Origin: Candidatus Nitrosopumilus sp.
GTDB taxonomy: Archaea > Thermoproteota > Nitrososphaeria > Nitrososphaerales > Nitrosopumilaceae
DNA length: 14,300 nucleotides
Assembly (NCBI GenBank): GCA_022758935.1
Contig: JAEMQG010000174.1
Location: 1-14,300 of the forward strand
Direction: 5' to 3'
The notes under the pieces were generated by a model. It searched no databases, was not told where the DNA came from, and was given only the letters and a program-made list of their open reading frames with translations. Below, piece after piece: positions 1 through 6,479 of this stretch. A program made the translations under genes and the position numbers. Each line of letters begins with the position of its first letter. The first letter of the stretch is position 1.

Positions 1-454
1 GTCATTGCAATATCTTCAAAAGTTAGATTATCACAAAAATTTTGATTCTTGATTCTATCTTCTCAAATTGAGTGAGAATGATGAATCCGCTATAAAAAAT
101 TCGGCGTTAAAGCAATGGCAGTTTGTTCAGGTTACAATCGCAAATGATTAAGAATTTTCTCTTAATAAAAAATAATTTTGAAGCAATAAGTGTTGGAACA
201 AAACCAATCTTAAAGGTAAATCCAGTGTTTTTTGAATCATAGATTACTAGAGGATCTACTTTATAGTTTCAGAATGAAACTTTGAAAGATTTACCCAAAA
301 AAGTTATCTCTAAAAATAGTTTTTTCAGATCATGTAAAAAAAAGAAAGTTAAATGCAGTAAAATTCAAACACGTGCTTATGCTGTTTGATTGATTTTTTC
401 AAGGATGTTGATAGTGCTTATTAAAAATAAAAAACATAATAAACTCTAACCTAT
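1..454. other. Gene-poor stretch with two overlapping micro-ORFs
   Basis: There is no ORF of normal size on either strand. On the plus strand a TTG-started frame at 68-151 (27 aa, begins MSENDESAIK) ends in TAA. A second frame at 144-242 (32 aa, begins MIKNFLLIKN) starts inside the end of the first. Both have believable residue composition, but neither has a clear promoter or ribosome binding site. They could be micro-genes or remnants of one frameshifted gene. The rest is AT-rich sequence in which I see no RNA gene or repeat. Confidence 0.3.
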
Positions 455-604
455 TCAGGCACCTGTTCTATGAAGGGTTACCATCATGTATGCCATTTCA
501 TTTACAAATGACTTGTCTTCATTTACCGACGCGGTATATTTTGTTGCCTCGTCCCAAAACGTACTTTTTTGGGTGGGATTTTTTACATAAGTTTGTTCAC
601 TCAA
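455..604 (-). CDS. 49-aa hypothetical peptide with TTG start
   Basis: This minus-strand frame of 49 codons begins with TTG (604-602) and stops at TGA (457-455). The N-terminus reads MSEQTYVKNP and the C-terminus MVTLHRTGA. Composition looks genuinely coded: charged and aromatic residues are mixed (FWDEATKY, NEDKSFVNEM) and there is no low-complexity run. I do not recognise the family, and there is no membrane segment or metal motif. A TATA-like ATATTA lies about 28 bases upstream of the TTG, which would suit a leaderless transcript. No ATG is available upstream in the frame, so TTG is the only sensible start. It points the same way as the 258-aa gene about 175 bases upstream, but the gap argues against a shared transcript. 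Confidence 0.5.
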   Translation of the reverse strand: MSEQTYVKNPTQKSTFWDEATKYTASVNEDKSFVNEMAYMMVTLHRTGA

Positions 605-780
605 TAATGTAAGTTAAGAATTTATCTCATAATATTCAACCTCAATGTTAATTAACATACTGCTAAAATTATGTGTAGACATATTTTTCTAATATTTTAA
701 ATCATGAAACACTTACGCCTGTAACTGCATGTTTTTAATCTTTCATCTGCCTAAATTGAACTATGCTTATTTTACCATGT

Positions 781-1557
781 CTATTTTTTTTGCATTTTGT
801 GACTGATGGCAATACACACCGCAAAACCTATCGCCAAACCCAAAAATAGATCTTGAGCTGGTTCAATGTCAATTAAATTTAAAAAACTCGCAAACCATAC
901 GATGAATGATCCTGAAGTCAACCATGCCATAACATCGGAAATTTTTGGATTATCTGACGCTCTTGATTTGGTTGAAAAAAACTTGCTTTTAAAAACTTCT
1001 TCAAATTTTGGATCGTCCATTCTCATAAACTTATTTCTTGAATTTTTTCTATTTACATTATCTGTAATTATTTCATTAAAACCTTGGTTCTTAGTCTTAG
1101 AATTTTCATAACTATTCATCATAATTTCTAAATTTGTTAATATTTTGGATTGTGTTTTTTTTAACTCTGCAATTGAATCAGATAGCCCAAAAAGTATCTT
1201 TTCTAAATCTGGAACTTGTTTTTGATCTTCAAAAATCTTTTTATTTTTATATCCTTGATTAGATTGAGACAAACTGTGCATTCTATTTGTAAAATCTGAA
1301 TTATGTGAATTATACTCTGATAACTTTTTTTGAGTGACTATTCTAGCTGTTGGAATATCTGACGATCTTGAATTCTTTTTGTACATTTGGTCTAATTTAC
1401 CCTGCATTCTCTGTAGGAACATTTTATCCGAATTAAAAATAACTTTGCCATTTTTTAGTGCATTTCTCAAATAAAGTAATCTCCCTTCATCTCCAATATG
1501 CAATTTCAAAAGCATGTTTACAGTGCTCATGGGATTCTCGATCAGAATTTCACTCAT
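781..1557 (-). CDS. Hypothetical protein with two C-terminal membrane segments
   Basis: The 258-aa protein starts at ATG (1557-1555), preceded by a G-rich GGGGGGAA stretch that may act as a ribosome binding site. Residues about 21-55 form a short module with the pattern GDEGRL..LR.AL.NGK.I.NSDK.FL, which resembles N-terminal modules I associate with thaumarchaeal membrane proteins (recalled, not checked). Residues about 60-205 are polar and rich in Ser, Asn and Lys, with a helical, coiled-coil-like stretch near 115-150. Two hydrophobic segments follow, about 208-229 and 235-253, joined by a short acidic loop, and the tail is basic (SHKMQKK). A short motif recurs: SRSSDIP near 64-69 and SRASDNP near 198-204. 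The most likely topology is a large cytoplasmic N-terminal part anchored by a helical hairpin. Function is unknown. Confidence 0.8.
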   Translation of the reverse strand: MSEILIENPMSTVNMLLKLHIGDEGRLLYLRNALKNGKVIFNSDKMFLQRMQGKLDQMYKKNSRSSDIPTARIVTQKKLSEYNSHNSDFTNRMHSLSQSNQGYKNKKIFEDQKQVPDLEKILFGLSDSIAELKKTQSKILTNLEIMMNSYENSKTKNQGFNEIITDNVNRKNSRNKFMRMDDPKFEEVFKSKFFSTKSRASDNPKISDVMAWLTSGSFIVWFASFLNLIDIEPAQDLFLGLAIGFAVCIAISHKMQKK

Positions 1558-1723
1558 TATATTTCCCCCCGCTATAACAAATCATCATACAATGTTTGTA
1601 AAAGAGTTAAAGTTAAAATCACTAATCTAAATCAAAAAGCCATTTTGTCAATTTTTTAGAATGAAGTTACAAGAAAAAGATCTATGAAAATCATGTTTTT
1701 TCTACAAACTCTTGTTTTTCTAC

Positions 1724-1743
1724 ATGATCATCTTGCCGATCAT
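1724..1743. repeat. Short inverted repeat (6-bp stem, 8-nt loop)
   Basis: ATGATC (1724-1729) pairs with GATCAT (1738-1743) across eight bases, followed on the plus strand by a T-rich tract. It lies just beyond the stop codon of the 297-aa minus-strand gene. In the transcribed direction of that gene the hairpin is not followed by T residues, so a terminator role is uncertain. Confidence 0.3.
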
Positions 1744-1762
1744 TATTTTTCAAATATTATCT

Positions 1763-2656
1763 TCAAAGCGTTGAAATCTCTTCTAGTATGGTGTTTGCAA
1801 ATCTCCTGTTTGTTTTAGGCATGGATTTTGCTATTTTGGCTAGATACGGGCGAAGTTGACTGTCTGCATATGTTATCTTAAGCGTATTATAATATTCAAG
1901 AGAAACAGAATCGACTTCACCGCTTACTATTTTCTCTAGGAGGAATTTTGCTTTATTAATTCTGTCATCAAGTGGAAGCCTGATTATGCTGTAATCTAAA
2001 AATTTTTTTACAATTTTTTTGTGATTTTCGCCAATTTGAACTGCCAATTTGAATTTAGGAATGTTTGAAAACTCTTCTAGGATCTGGATAAACGGATTAT
2101 CTGATTGAATGTAGTATCTTTGCATTAATGGCATGATCTGGATCAATAGAGTTTCATCAAATTCGTACGGTATGCCAAGATTTCTCTCAATATCTATTGC
2201 AAGCTCAGTGATAACAAAAACAAGTCCTAAAGGATCACGTATTGCCTGCACTCTGTATTTTACTGGATATTTCACAAACATTTTGTTTAATCGGTTAATG
2301 GCATGAGCTGATAAAAGACCTCTTTTATTGCCCTCATCTAGAGTTTTAATTATTTTATAAGATGTTACTGCAAATAATGAATAGTTTTTTGCACTTCCAT
2401 TATTTTTTTCCAGACACTCTTTTTCAAAATCATCCATAAATTCATCAAGAATCCTCTGAATTTGTTCTTCAGGTTTAATATTTCTAAAATTAATTTGTTT
2501 TGTTGATGAATCAATTACCAAGTTTTGTTTTTCAGAATAAAATAAGGATCTCGCTCTATTGAGAGCATGTATGATGGCGGCTAATTTTTTTTTATTTCCT
2601 TTACTATATTTACTTTTTTGTAAGTTTTGAATAGATGATACTAGTGACTCATACAA
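1763..2656 (-). CDS. Hypothetical helical protein, 297 aa
   Basis: This is a long uninterrupted frame whose codons look genuine. The start is TTG at 2656-2654: an in-frame stop (TAG) lies two codons upstream and no ATG occurs until codon 74, so TTG is the only start giving a full-length product. A TTTATA element sits about 33 bases upstream. The protein looks soluble and almost entirely alpha-helical. It has a Lys-rich N-terminal region (about 14-25), a charged patch EEQIQRILDEFMDDFEKE near 63-80, and several repeated amphipathic helices to the end. I see no catalytic motif, zinc site, signal peptide or membrane segment, and I do not recognise the family. It has its own promoter and is separated by about 205 bases from the 258-aa gene downstream. 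Confidence 0.8.
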   Translation of the reverse strand: MYESLVSSIQNLQKSKYSKGNKKKLAAIIHALNRARSLFYSEKQNLVIDSSTKQINFRNIKPEEQIQRILDEFMDDFEKECLEKNNGSAKNYSLFAVTSYKIIKTLDEGNKRGLLSAHAINRLNKMFVKYPVKYRVQAIRDPLGLVFVITELAIDIERNLGIPYEFDETLLIQIMPLMQRYYIQSDNPFIQILEEFSNIPKFKLAVQIGENHKKIVKKFLDYSIIRLPLDDRINKAKFLLEKIVSGEVDSVSLEYYNTLKITYADSQLRPYLAKIAKSMPKTNRRFANTILEEISTL

Positions 2657-2816
2657 TATCTATCATACAATATTTCTCATCTTAGCTATAAAAGACTAGC
2701 AAAATTCCTTTTTAAATAAATGTTGGTTGAAAAATTTGAAATTAAATACATCCAAAATTCAATCGTATTATTCATTTTCACCGAAATATTGAAGGAAGAT
2801 TTGCTGTTTTTGTCGA

Positions 2817-2927
2817 TTATCTTTTTTGCTCTAATGTTACTTGCTTTGTTATTTTTTGAAGTAATGCATTTACTTTATGTTCATCCGATAATATTTTTTC
2901 CACCTCTGAAAAATTTTCATAATTCAT
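2817..2927 (-). CDS. 36-aa micro-protein, second gene of a coupled pair
   Basis: This is a 36-codon frame from ATG (2927-2925) to TAA (2819-2817). It begins MNYENFSEVEKIL and ends TLEQKR, and is an amphipathic helix candidate rich in Glu, Lys and Leu. Its start codon overlaps the stop of the preceding 38-aa frame by four bases (ATGA), the classic arrangement for translational coupling. A strong AAGGAGGA Shine-Dalgarno lies ten bases before the ATG. These two signs make it more credible than most ORFs of this length. Function is unknown. A 71-codon plus-strand frame over the same bases is hydrophobic and is taken as the shadow. Confidence 0.5.
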   Translation of the reverse strand: MNYENFSEVEKILSDEHKVNALLQKITKQVTLEQKR

Positions 2928-3040
2928 TTCATTGATTCCTCCTTACCTTGATCTGAATACTTGACATCCACATATGTCTCAAAATTTGGGTCAAACGTCT
3001 CAGATCTAATTTTGTTAACCATTAAGATTGTAGTTACCAT
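2924..3040 (-). CDS. 38-aa micro-protein, first gene of a coupled pair
   Basis: The frame runs from ATG (3040-3038) to TGA (2926-2924). The start could instead be a second in-frame ATG at 3022, giving 32 aa. The sequence begins MVTTILMVNKIRSETFD and includes ETYVDVKYSDQGKEE. It is acidic, polar and of ordinary protein composition. A TTATTTTT element centred about 22 bases before the 3040 start could be its promoter. The stop overlaps the start of the 36-aa gene by ATGA, and the Shine-Dalgarno for that gene lies inside this frame. I recognise no family. The pair may be a two-component micro-operon. Confidence 0.5.
   Translation of the reverse strand: MVTTILMVNKIRSETFDPNFETYVDVKYSDQGKEESMK
2937..2944 (-). 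promoter_or_regulatory. Strong Shine-Dalgarno AAGGAGGA
   Basis: On the minus strand AAGGAGGA (the core AGGAGG is 2943-2938) sits ten bases before ATG 2927. It stands out because most other genes in the window appear leaderless. It identifies the 36-aa frame as an internal cistron. Confidence 0.55.
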
Positions 3041-3112
3041 GATTTGGATTATCCATTAAAAATAAGAATTCATGTTTGTCTAAATTGAACAGACATCTAA
3101 GATTTTCTATAA

Positions 3113-3133
3113 AATGATGCATGTTTCATCATT
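3113..3133. repeat. Hairpin AATGATG/CATCATT plus a third copy
   Basis: AATGATG (3113-3119) and CATCATT (3127-3133) form a perfect 7-bp stem with a 7-nt loop. A further AAATGATG copy lies at 3141-3148. It sits between the minus-strand micro-operon and the plus-strand small genes. It could be an operator or a small RNA hairpin; no function can be assigned. Confidence 0.3.
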
Positions 3134-3225
3134 ACTTGTAAAATGATGACAATGTTCCTTAGACAGATGAATTAGTAACCAATTTACGCATATATTCTTA
3201 AAATATATCTGATATTTTTTATCTC

Positions 3226-3309
3226 ATGTCACTAAATAAAAAATTCATTTTTCTACAAAATATCATTGCCATCTTACTTCTCGTATCTAATAAAGTGAAG
3301 ATAGAATAA
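3226..3309 (+). CDS. 27-aa hydrophobic micro-ORF
   Basis: This short frame starts at ATG 3226 and stops at TAA 3307-3309. It begins MSLNKKFIFLQNIIAILLL, with a basic N-terminus followed by one hydrophobic helix, the pattern of a single-pass membrane peptide. A TTAAAATATA element is centred about 24-26 bases before the ATG, as expected for leaderless archaeal transcripts. It lies 25 bases upstream of the zinc-ribbon peptide and might share its transcript. Length alone makes the call weak. Confidence 0.25.
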   Translation: MSLNKKFIFLQNIIAILLLVSNKVKIE

Positions 3310-3334
3310 TGTATTGGAACTAGACTCGTTAAAG

Positions 3335-3466
3335 ATGAAGGCAAAACTATGTGATGAGTGTCATAGGCTGATGGAAAGGATACCTGACAAAATTCTCAAG
3401 GAAGGGCATGAAACATGTCGGTGGATATGTGAATCTTGCAAATCTGTGAAATTTGATGATGAATGA
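3335..3466 (+). CDS. 43-aa zinc-ribbon-like peptide
   Basis: The frame of 43 codons runs from ATG 3335 to TGA 3464-3466. An upstream in-frame TTG at 3314 would add seven residues and is the alternative start. The cysteines are C6 and C9 (CDEC) and C28, C32 and C35 (CRWICESC), with H10 and H25 also available. Two pairs spaced this way are the hallmark of a small zinc ribbon or zinc knuckle. The rest is basic and ends in an acidic FDDE tail. Such solitary ribbons in archaea commonly bind nucleic acid or a protein partner, but here that is only inference. It precedes the oxidoreductase operon by about 215 bases, and that operon has its own promoter. Confidence 0.6.
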   Translation: MKAKLCDECHRLMERIPDKILKEGHETCRWICESCKSVKFDDE

Positions 3467-3652
3467 AGATAATGCTTTCTAAAATGAAATTGGGATTATG
3501 AAGTTTTATCCGGCTTAATATTTAAAAAATCGTAAAAATCATATCTGGAGAAAATCATCAGTGTTACAGCCCAAAGTATTATCCCGGTTCATCAAAGTCA
3601 GAGTTTGTCAATATTACGACTAAACGACAATATTATCAAAAAAGAGATCAGA

Positions 3653-3660
3653 ATATAATT
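3653..3660 (+). promoter_or_regulatory. TATA box of the oxidoreductase-thiolase operon
   Basis: ATATAATT is centred about 25 bases before the ATG at 3681 and only about 10 bases before the ATG at 3666. The archaeal TATA box normally lies some 25 bases before the transcript start, so this favours a leaderless mRNA beginning at 3681. Confidence 0.55.
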
Positions 3661-3680
3661 ATCAAATGTTCAGGTACCCT

Positions 3681-4649
3681 ATGCGACTAGCATATAGTTT
3701 AGGGTCACTTCTCAGTGTAGATCAAGTGCTAAAATGTTCAGAATTATTATCTCATACAAATGCAGATACAATTTGGATTCCAGAAACATGGGGCATGGAA
3801 AATTTCTCGATGCTAAGCATGGTATCACAAAAAGCACCCATGGCAAAAATAGGTTCATCCATTATCAACATTTACTCTAGAAGTCCTGCGTCGATTGCTA
3901 TGGGAGCAGCTACTGTAGATACATTATCCAAGGGTAGATTGGTGCTCGGTCTTGGGACAAGCAGTACATCAATTGTTGAAGATTTTCATGGATACAAATT
4001 TGAAAATCCTATCTTGAGGATGACAGAGTATGTTGAAATTATTAAAATGGTTTTGTCTGGAACACCGGTAAATTATTCAGGAAAAATTTTTAATTTAAAG
4101 AATTTTACATTACTTATAAAACCCTACAGGGAAAAAATTCCAATTTATCTTGCGGCAGTTAATCAAAAAATGGTAAACTTGGCATGGGACGTTTCAGACG
4201 GTGTGATCTTTTACCTGCGACCTTTAGATGAAATGAAAAAAACAATACAAAAGATGCAATCAAAAAGAAAAATTGATGTGACCTGTCAAATAATTAGTTG
4301 TGTTTCTGAAGATGGAGAAATTGCAATAACTCGTGCAAAACAAACACTTGCATTCTATATCTCCGTTGGAAACATATACCGAGATTTTTTGGCAAAAAAT
4401 GGCTATGTGACTGAAACTAAAAATATTCTTGACGAGTTTCATATATCTGGATTCAAATCAAATCATGAATTAATTTCAGATAAAATGTTAAAGTCTTTAG
4501 CAATTGCCGGAACACCTGATCAATGTATTGAACATCTACAACAGTTTAGAGAAGCAGGAATAGACTTACCAACAATACAGTTCAATCCAGTAGGTGACGT
4601 AATAGACTCGTTTAAATTATTTACAAATACGTTTTCAGAGGAGAAATGA
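3681..4649 (+). CDS. LLM-class flavin/F420-dependent oxidoreductase
   Basis: This 322-aa protein is of the luciferase-like monooxygenase fold (TIM barrel), the family that includes methylene-tetrahydromethanopterin reductase and F420-dependent dehydrogenases. Family features seen are the N-terminal strand MRLAYSLGS, the WIPETWGMENFS segment near 32-43, the cofactor-region motif TLSKGRLVLGLGTSS near 81-95, then the conserved R..EY...I...L.G and the I.KP..EKIPIYLAA stretch near 146-159. Length is normal for the family. I chose ATG 3681 over ATG 3666 because the family usually begins M-[KR]-[IL]-x-[YF] and the TATA box fits a leaderless start there; the longer form adds MFRYP. The cofactor (F420 or FMN) and substrate cannot be read from sequence alone. 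The gene abuts the thiolase with no spacing, so the two products probably act in the same acyl-CoA or lipid-related route. Confidence 0.85.
   Translation: MRLAYSLGSLLSVDQVLKCSELLSHTNADTIWIPETWGMENFSMLSMVSQKAPMAKIGSSIINIYSRSPASIAMGAATVDTLSKGRLVLGLGTSSTSIVEDFHGYKFENPILRMTEYVEIIKMVLSGTPVNYSGKIFNLKNFTLLIKPYREKIPIYLAAVNQKMVNLAWDVSDGVIFYLRPLDEMKKTIQKMQSKRKIDVTCQIISCVSEDGEIAITRAKQTLAFYISVGNIYRDFLAKNGYVTETKNILDEFHISGFKSNHELISDKMLKSLAIAGTPDQCIEHLQQFREAGIDLPTIQFNPVGDVIDSFKLFTNTFSEEK
4636..4643 (+). promoter_or_regulatory. Shine-Dalgarno for the thiolase
   Basis: CAGAGGAG ends six bases before the thiolase ATG at 4650, within the last codons of the oxidoreductase. It supports the 4650 start and shows that internal cistrons here use ribosome binding sites while first cistrons seem leaderless. 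Confidence 0.5.
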
Positions 4650-5756
4650 ATGGGTAAAGTTGGAATTGTGTCCTACGGAATAACCAAATTTTCAAAAGAA
4701 GATTCAAAAATTGAATCTCTTCTGTTAAAATCCACAAAAAAATTATTTGAAAACAGTCCTAATTTGAGCAGGAATGACATTGATGCAGTTTTAGTATCTA
4801 CTAATAATAATTCAAAATATCTATCTGCAATCTTATCTGAAATGTCTGGAATTCAACCTAAAATTTCACATACTGTTGAGAGTCTGTGTAATTCTGGAAC
4901 AAATGCAATTGTATCGGCGTATTCATATATTGCGTCAGGTCTGGCAGATGTGGTCCTAGTATCAGGAGCTGAAAGATATGATAGTCCTGGACAAATTTTG
5001 GAGTGGGATAATTCTAGAGGCGAATTCAAACATCCTATCTTTTGGGCAAGTATTTTTACAAAATCATACAAAAGAGAATTTTCAATTACTGATGAAGACT
5101 TGGCAATTGTATCCGTAAAAAACCATAAACAAGCTCAAAACAATCCTAACGCAATTTCAGAAAAAGAATATTCACTAGATGACGTATTGAATTCTAAAAG
5201 ATTAACTGATGATCTTAGGTTGTTAGATTGTTCAAGACCATGTACTGGTGGGGCATCTATTTTACTTACATCTGAAGATTTTTGCAGTAAATTTACCGAT
5301 GATCCGATATGGATTACTGGGATAGGACAAAAAACAATTTCTGCTGGATTTACAAAAAATACTTTTGATTACATGGAATCAACACGCATTGCTGCATCAT
5401 CTGCATTAAAAATGTCTAAACATAATTCAAGCGATATAGATGTTGCAGAAATCCATGATGCATTTTCTGTCTGTGAGCCAATGGCTTTAGAATCATTAGG
5501 CTTTACAGATAAGGGGAGCGGAATGGACATGGTAAAAGAACTCTATGCAGCAAATAATTTTAAAATTAATCCCAGGGGAGGGCTAATTGGTTCTGGACAT
5601 CCATTAGGTGCAACTGGAATAGCACAAACTATTGAAATTGTACAGCAATTACAAATATGTGCAAATAAAAGACAGGTGGATGATGCAACGATCGGACTAG
5701 TTCACAACATGTCTGCAGCTGCTACCTCTTCAACTGTTTTAATTTTAGAAAAATGA
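4650..5756 (+). CDS. Thiolase-family acyl-CoA acetyltransferase (SCP-x/archaeal type)
   Basis: The 368-aa thiolase catalyses, in its family, the reversible Claisen condensation or cleavage of 3-ketoacyl-CoA. Seen in the sequence are the nucleophile region VESLCNSGTNAI with Cys80, the EIHDAF motif with His269, and NPRGGLIGSGHPLGATG with His317. The C-terminal catalytic cysteine of bacterial and mitochondrial biosynthetic thiolases is missing: the equivalent loop reads GLVHNMSAAATSS. That fits the SCP-x-like archaeal branch, although the usual Gly-Gly pair is replaced by Ser-Ala-Ala. Length is typical for the archaeal branch. It starts directly after the oxidoreductase stop and overlaps the DUF35 start by four bases (ATGA), so the three genes form one operon. 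In archaea, thiolase, DUF35 and HMG-CoA synthase form a channelling complex; no HMG-CoA synthase is in this window, so the true partner reaction is open. Confidence 0.88.
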   Translation: MGKVGIVSYGITKFSKEDSKIESLLLKSTKKLFENSPNLSRNDIDAVLVSTNNNSKYLSAILSEMSGIQPKISHTVESLCNSGTNAIVSAYSYIASGLADVVLVSGAERYDSPGQILEWDNSRGEFKHPIFWASIFTKSYKREFSITDEDLAIVSVKNHKQAQNNPNAISEKEYSLDDVLNSKRLTDDLRLLDCSRPCTGGASILLTSEDFCSKFTDDPIWITGIGQKTISAGFTKNTFDYMESTRIAASSALKMSKHNSSDIDVAEIHDAFSVCEPMALESLGFTDKGSGMDMVKELYAANNFKINPRGGLIGSGHPLGATGIAQTIEIVQQLQICANKRQVDDATIGLVHNMSAAATSSTVLILEK

Positions 5757-5986
5757 CTTTTGAAGATGAATTAAGAAAGGGAAATTTCCAGGTCGCTGAA
5801 TGCACTGATTGCAAAAAAATCGTTTGGCCACCATCTGACTTTTGCAATCAATGTTTTCAGGAAATTCGTTGGAGGAAATGCGCAAATGAAGGAAAAATTA
5901 TTGAATTCTCCAAACAAAATAACAACTATTTTTGTTTAGCAGAATTTGAAAACACAATAAAAATAATTGGTAAAGTGGCTTCTTGA
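5753..5986 (+). CDS. DUF35 zinc-ribbon/OB-fold protein, cut short by an in-frame TGA
   Basis: The 77-aa product starts with ATG overlapping the thiolase stop (ATGA). It carries the DUF35 rubredoxin-like zinc ribbon, C17-x2-C20 and C31-x2-C34, with the family signature WPPSDFCNQC between the pairs. The first strands of the OB fold follow (GKIIEFSK, YFCLAEFENTIKIIGKV). Family members normally run to about 100-140 residues, so the OB fold ends too early. The frame continues past TGA 5984-5986 for 27 more sensible codons. DUF35 proteins usually bind an acyl-CoA thiolase and bridge it to a partner enzyme. Here the protein is either a recent pseudogene, a truncated but working zinc-ribbon adaptor, or a sequencing error. 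The zinc ribbon itself is complete. Confidence 0.8.
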   Translation: MTFEDELRKGNFQVAECTDCKKIVWPPSDFCNQCFQEIRWRKCANEGKIIEFSKQNNNYFCLAEFENTIKIIGKVAS

Positions 5987-6070
5987 ATTCCCACTAAAGA
6001 TCAACAAATTAGGATGGAACGGTGTGGTATGATTGATGATAATTACTTCTTTGAATTTTCATTAATATGA
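5987..6070 (+). pseudogene. Detached C-terminal tail of the DUF35 frame
   Basis: After the TGA at 5984-5986 the same reading frame stays open to TGA 6068-6070. It encodes IPTKDQQIRMERCGMIDDN followed by YFFEFSLI, which resembles the end of DUF35 OB folds (P-x-x-x-Q-x-[VI]-x-[VM], then a closing Y/F-rich strand). Replacing the stop with one residue gives a 105-aa protein of normal DUF35 size. A single base change such as GGA to TGA would explain it. Confidence 0.6.
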
Positions 6071-6163
6071 CAACTGAATAAGCACAAGCAGTCAGAGGGA
6101 AACGAGTTTGTATGTACCCCGTGTTTCAATGAATTACTTGCACAGTTAAGGGTGGTAAAATAG
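6067..6163 (+). pseudogene. Remnant of a small zinc-binding protein gene
   Basis: An ATG at 6067 overlaps the last stop of the extended DUF35 frame (ATGA), as a fourth operon gene would, but it hits TAA after four codons. The frame at 6071-6163 reads LNKHKQSEGNEFVCTPCFNE and then LLAQLRVVK before TAG, a convincing half zinc ribbon with no start codon of its own. A one-base shift near 6073-6074 would join the two. This is either a frameshifted gene or an assembly error, in the same place as the DUF35 nonsense codon. Confidence 0.35.
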
Positions 6164-6302
6164 AATTATGGGAGAAATTCAGACAATACCGAGTCATCAT
6201 TTGACTTAGATGATGCGTTTCTAATTGACTGTAATTTCTACAAAACAAGCAAGGTAATGATACTAACTGTAAACACAATTCATAATTCACCAAATTGCCT
6301 CT

Positions 6303-6455
6303 ATGTTTCAGACCACTAATTTACATCAACTACAGGAATGGATCCACGCAGAAAAACTACGCGAGATATGGCGAGATGAAGACGATGAGATTTTTACAGG
6401 CAACTCTAATTGTGATAAATGCAATTGGCTGTCACAAAAACCAAATAAATTCTAA
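6303..6455 (+). CDS. 50-aa hypothetical protein with a CxxC pair
   Basis: The frame from ATG 6303 to TAA 6453-6455 gives 50 aa. The middle is a charged amphipathic helix (LQEWIHAEKLREIWRDEDDE) and the end holds one CDKC pair (C37, C40) next to NWLSQKPNKF. Residue composition is much more protein-like than the overlapping 67-codon TTG frame, so that frame is taken as the shadow. No clear promoter or ribosome binding site is seen, and the single CxxC pair would need a partner to bind zinc. It may be a whole micro-gene or the C-terminal piece of the decayed region upstream. It converges on the methyltransferase gene, with 24 bases between the stops. Confidence 0.45.
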   Translation: MFQTTNLHQLQEWIHAEKLREIWRDEDDEIFTGNSNCDKCNWLSQKPNKF

Positions 6456-6479
6456 ATTAACTTACAACAAAGTCAAAAT

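Noticed and set aside
866..1111. Plus-strand 81-codon frame
   Set aside because: Lies wholly within the 258-aa minus-strand gene; hydrophobic antisense shadow of its C-terminal half.
2720..2935. Plus-strand 71-codon hydrophobic frame
   Set aside because: Opposite strand carries a coupled micro-operon with a Shine-Dalgarno; the Phe/Leu-rich product is typical of antisense to A-rich coding DNA.
3141..3180. Possible box C/D small RNA (ATGATGA near 3144)
   Set aside because: A box C-like heptamer is present, but no CTGA box D lies at suitable spacing.
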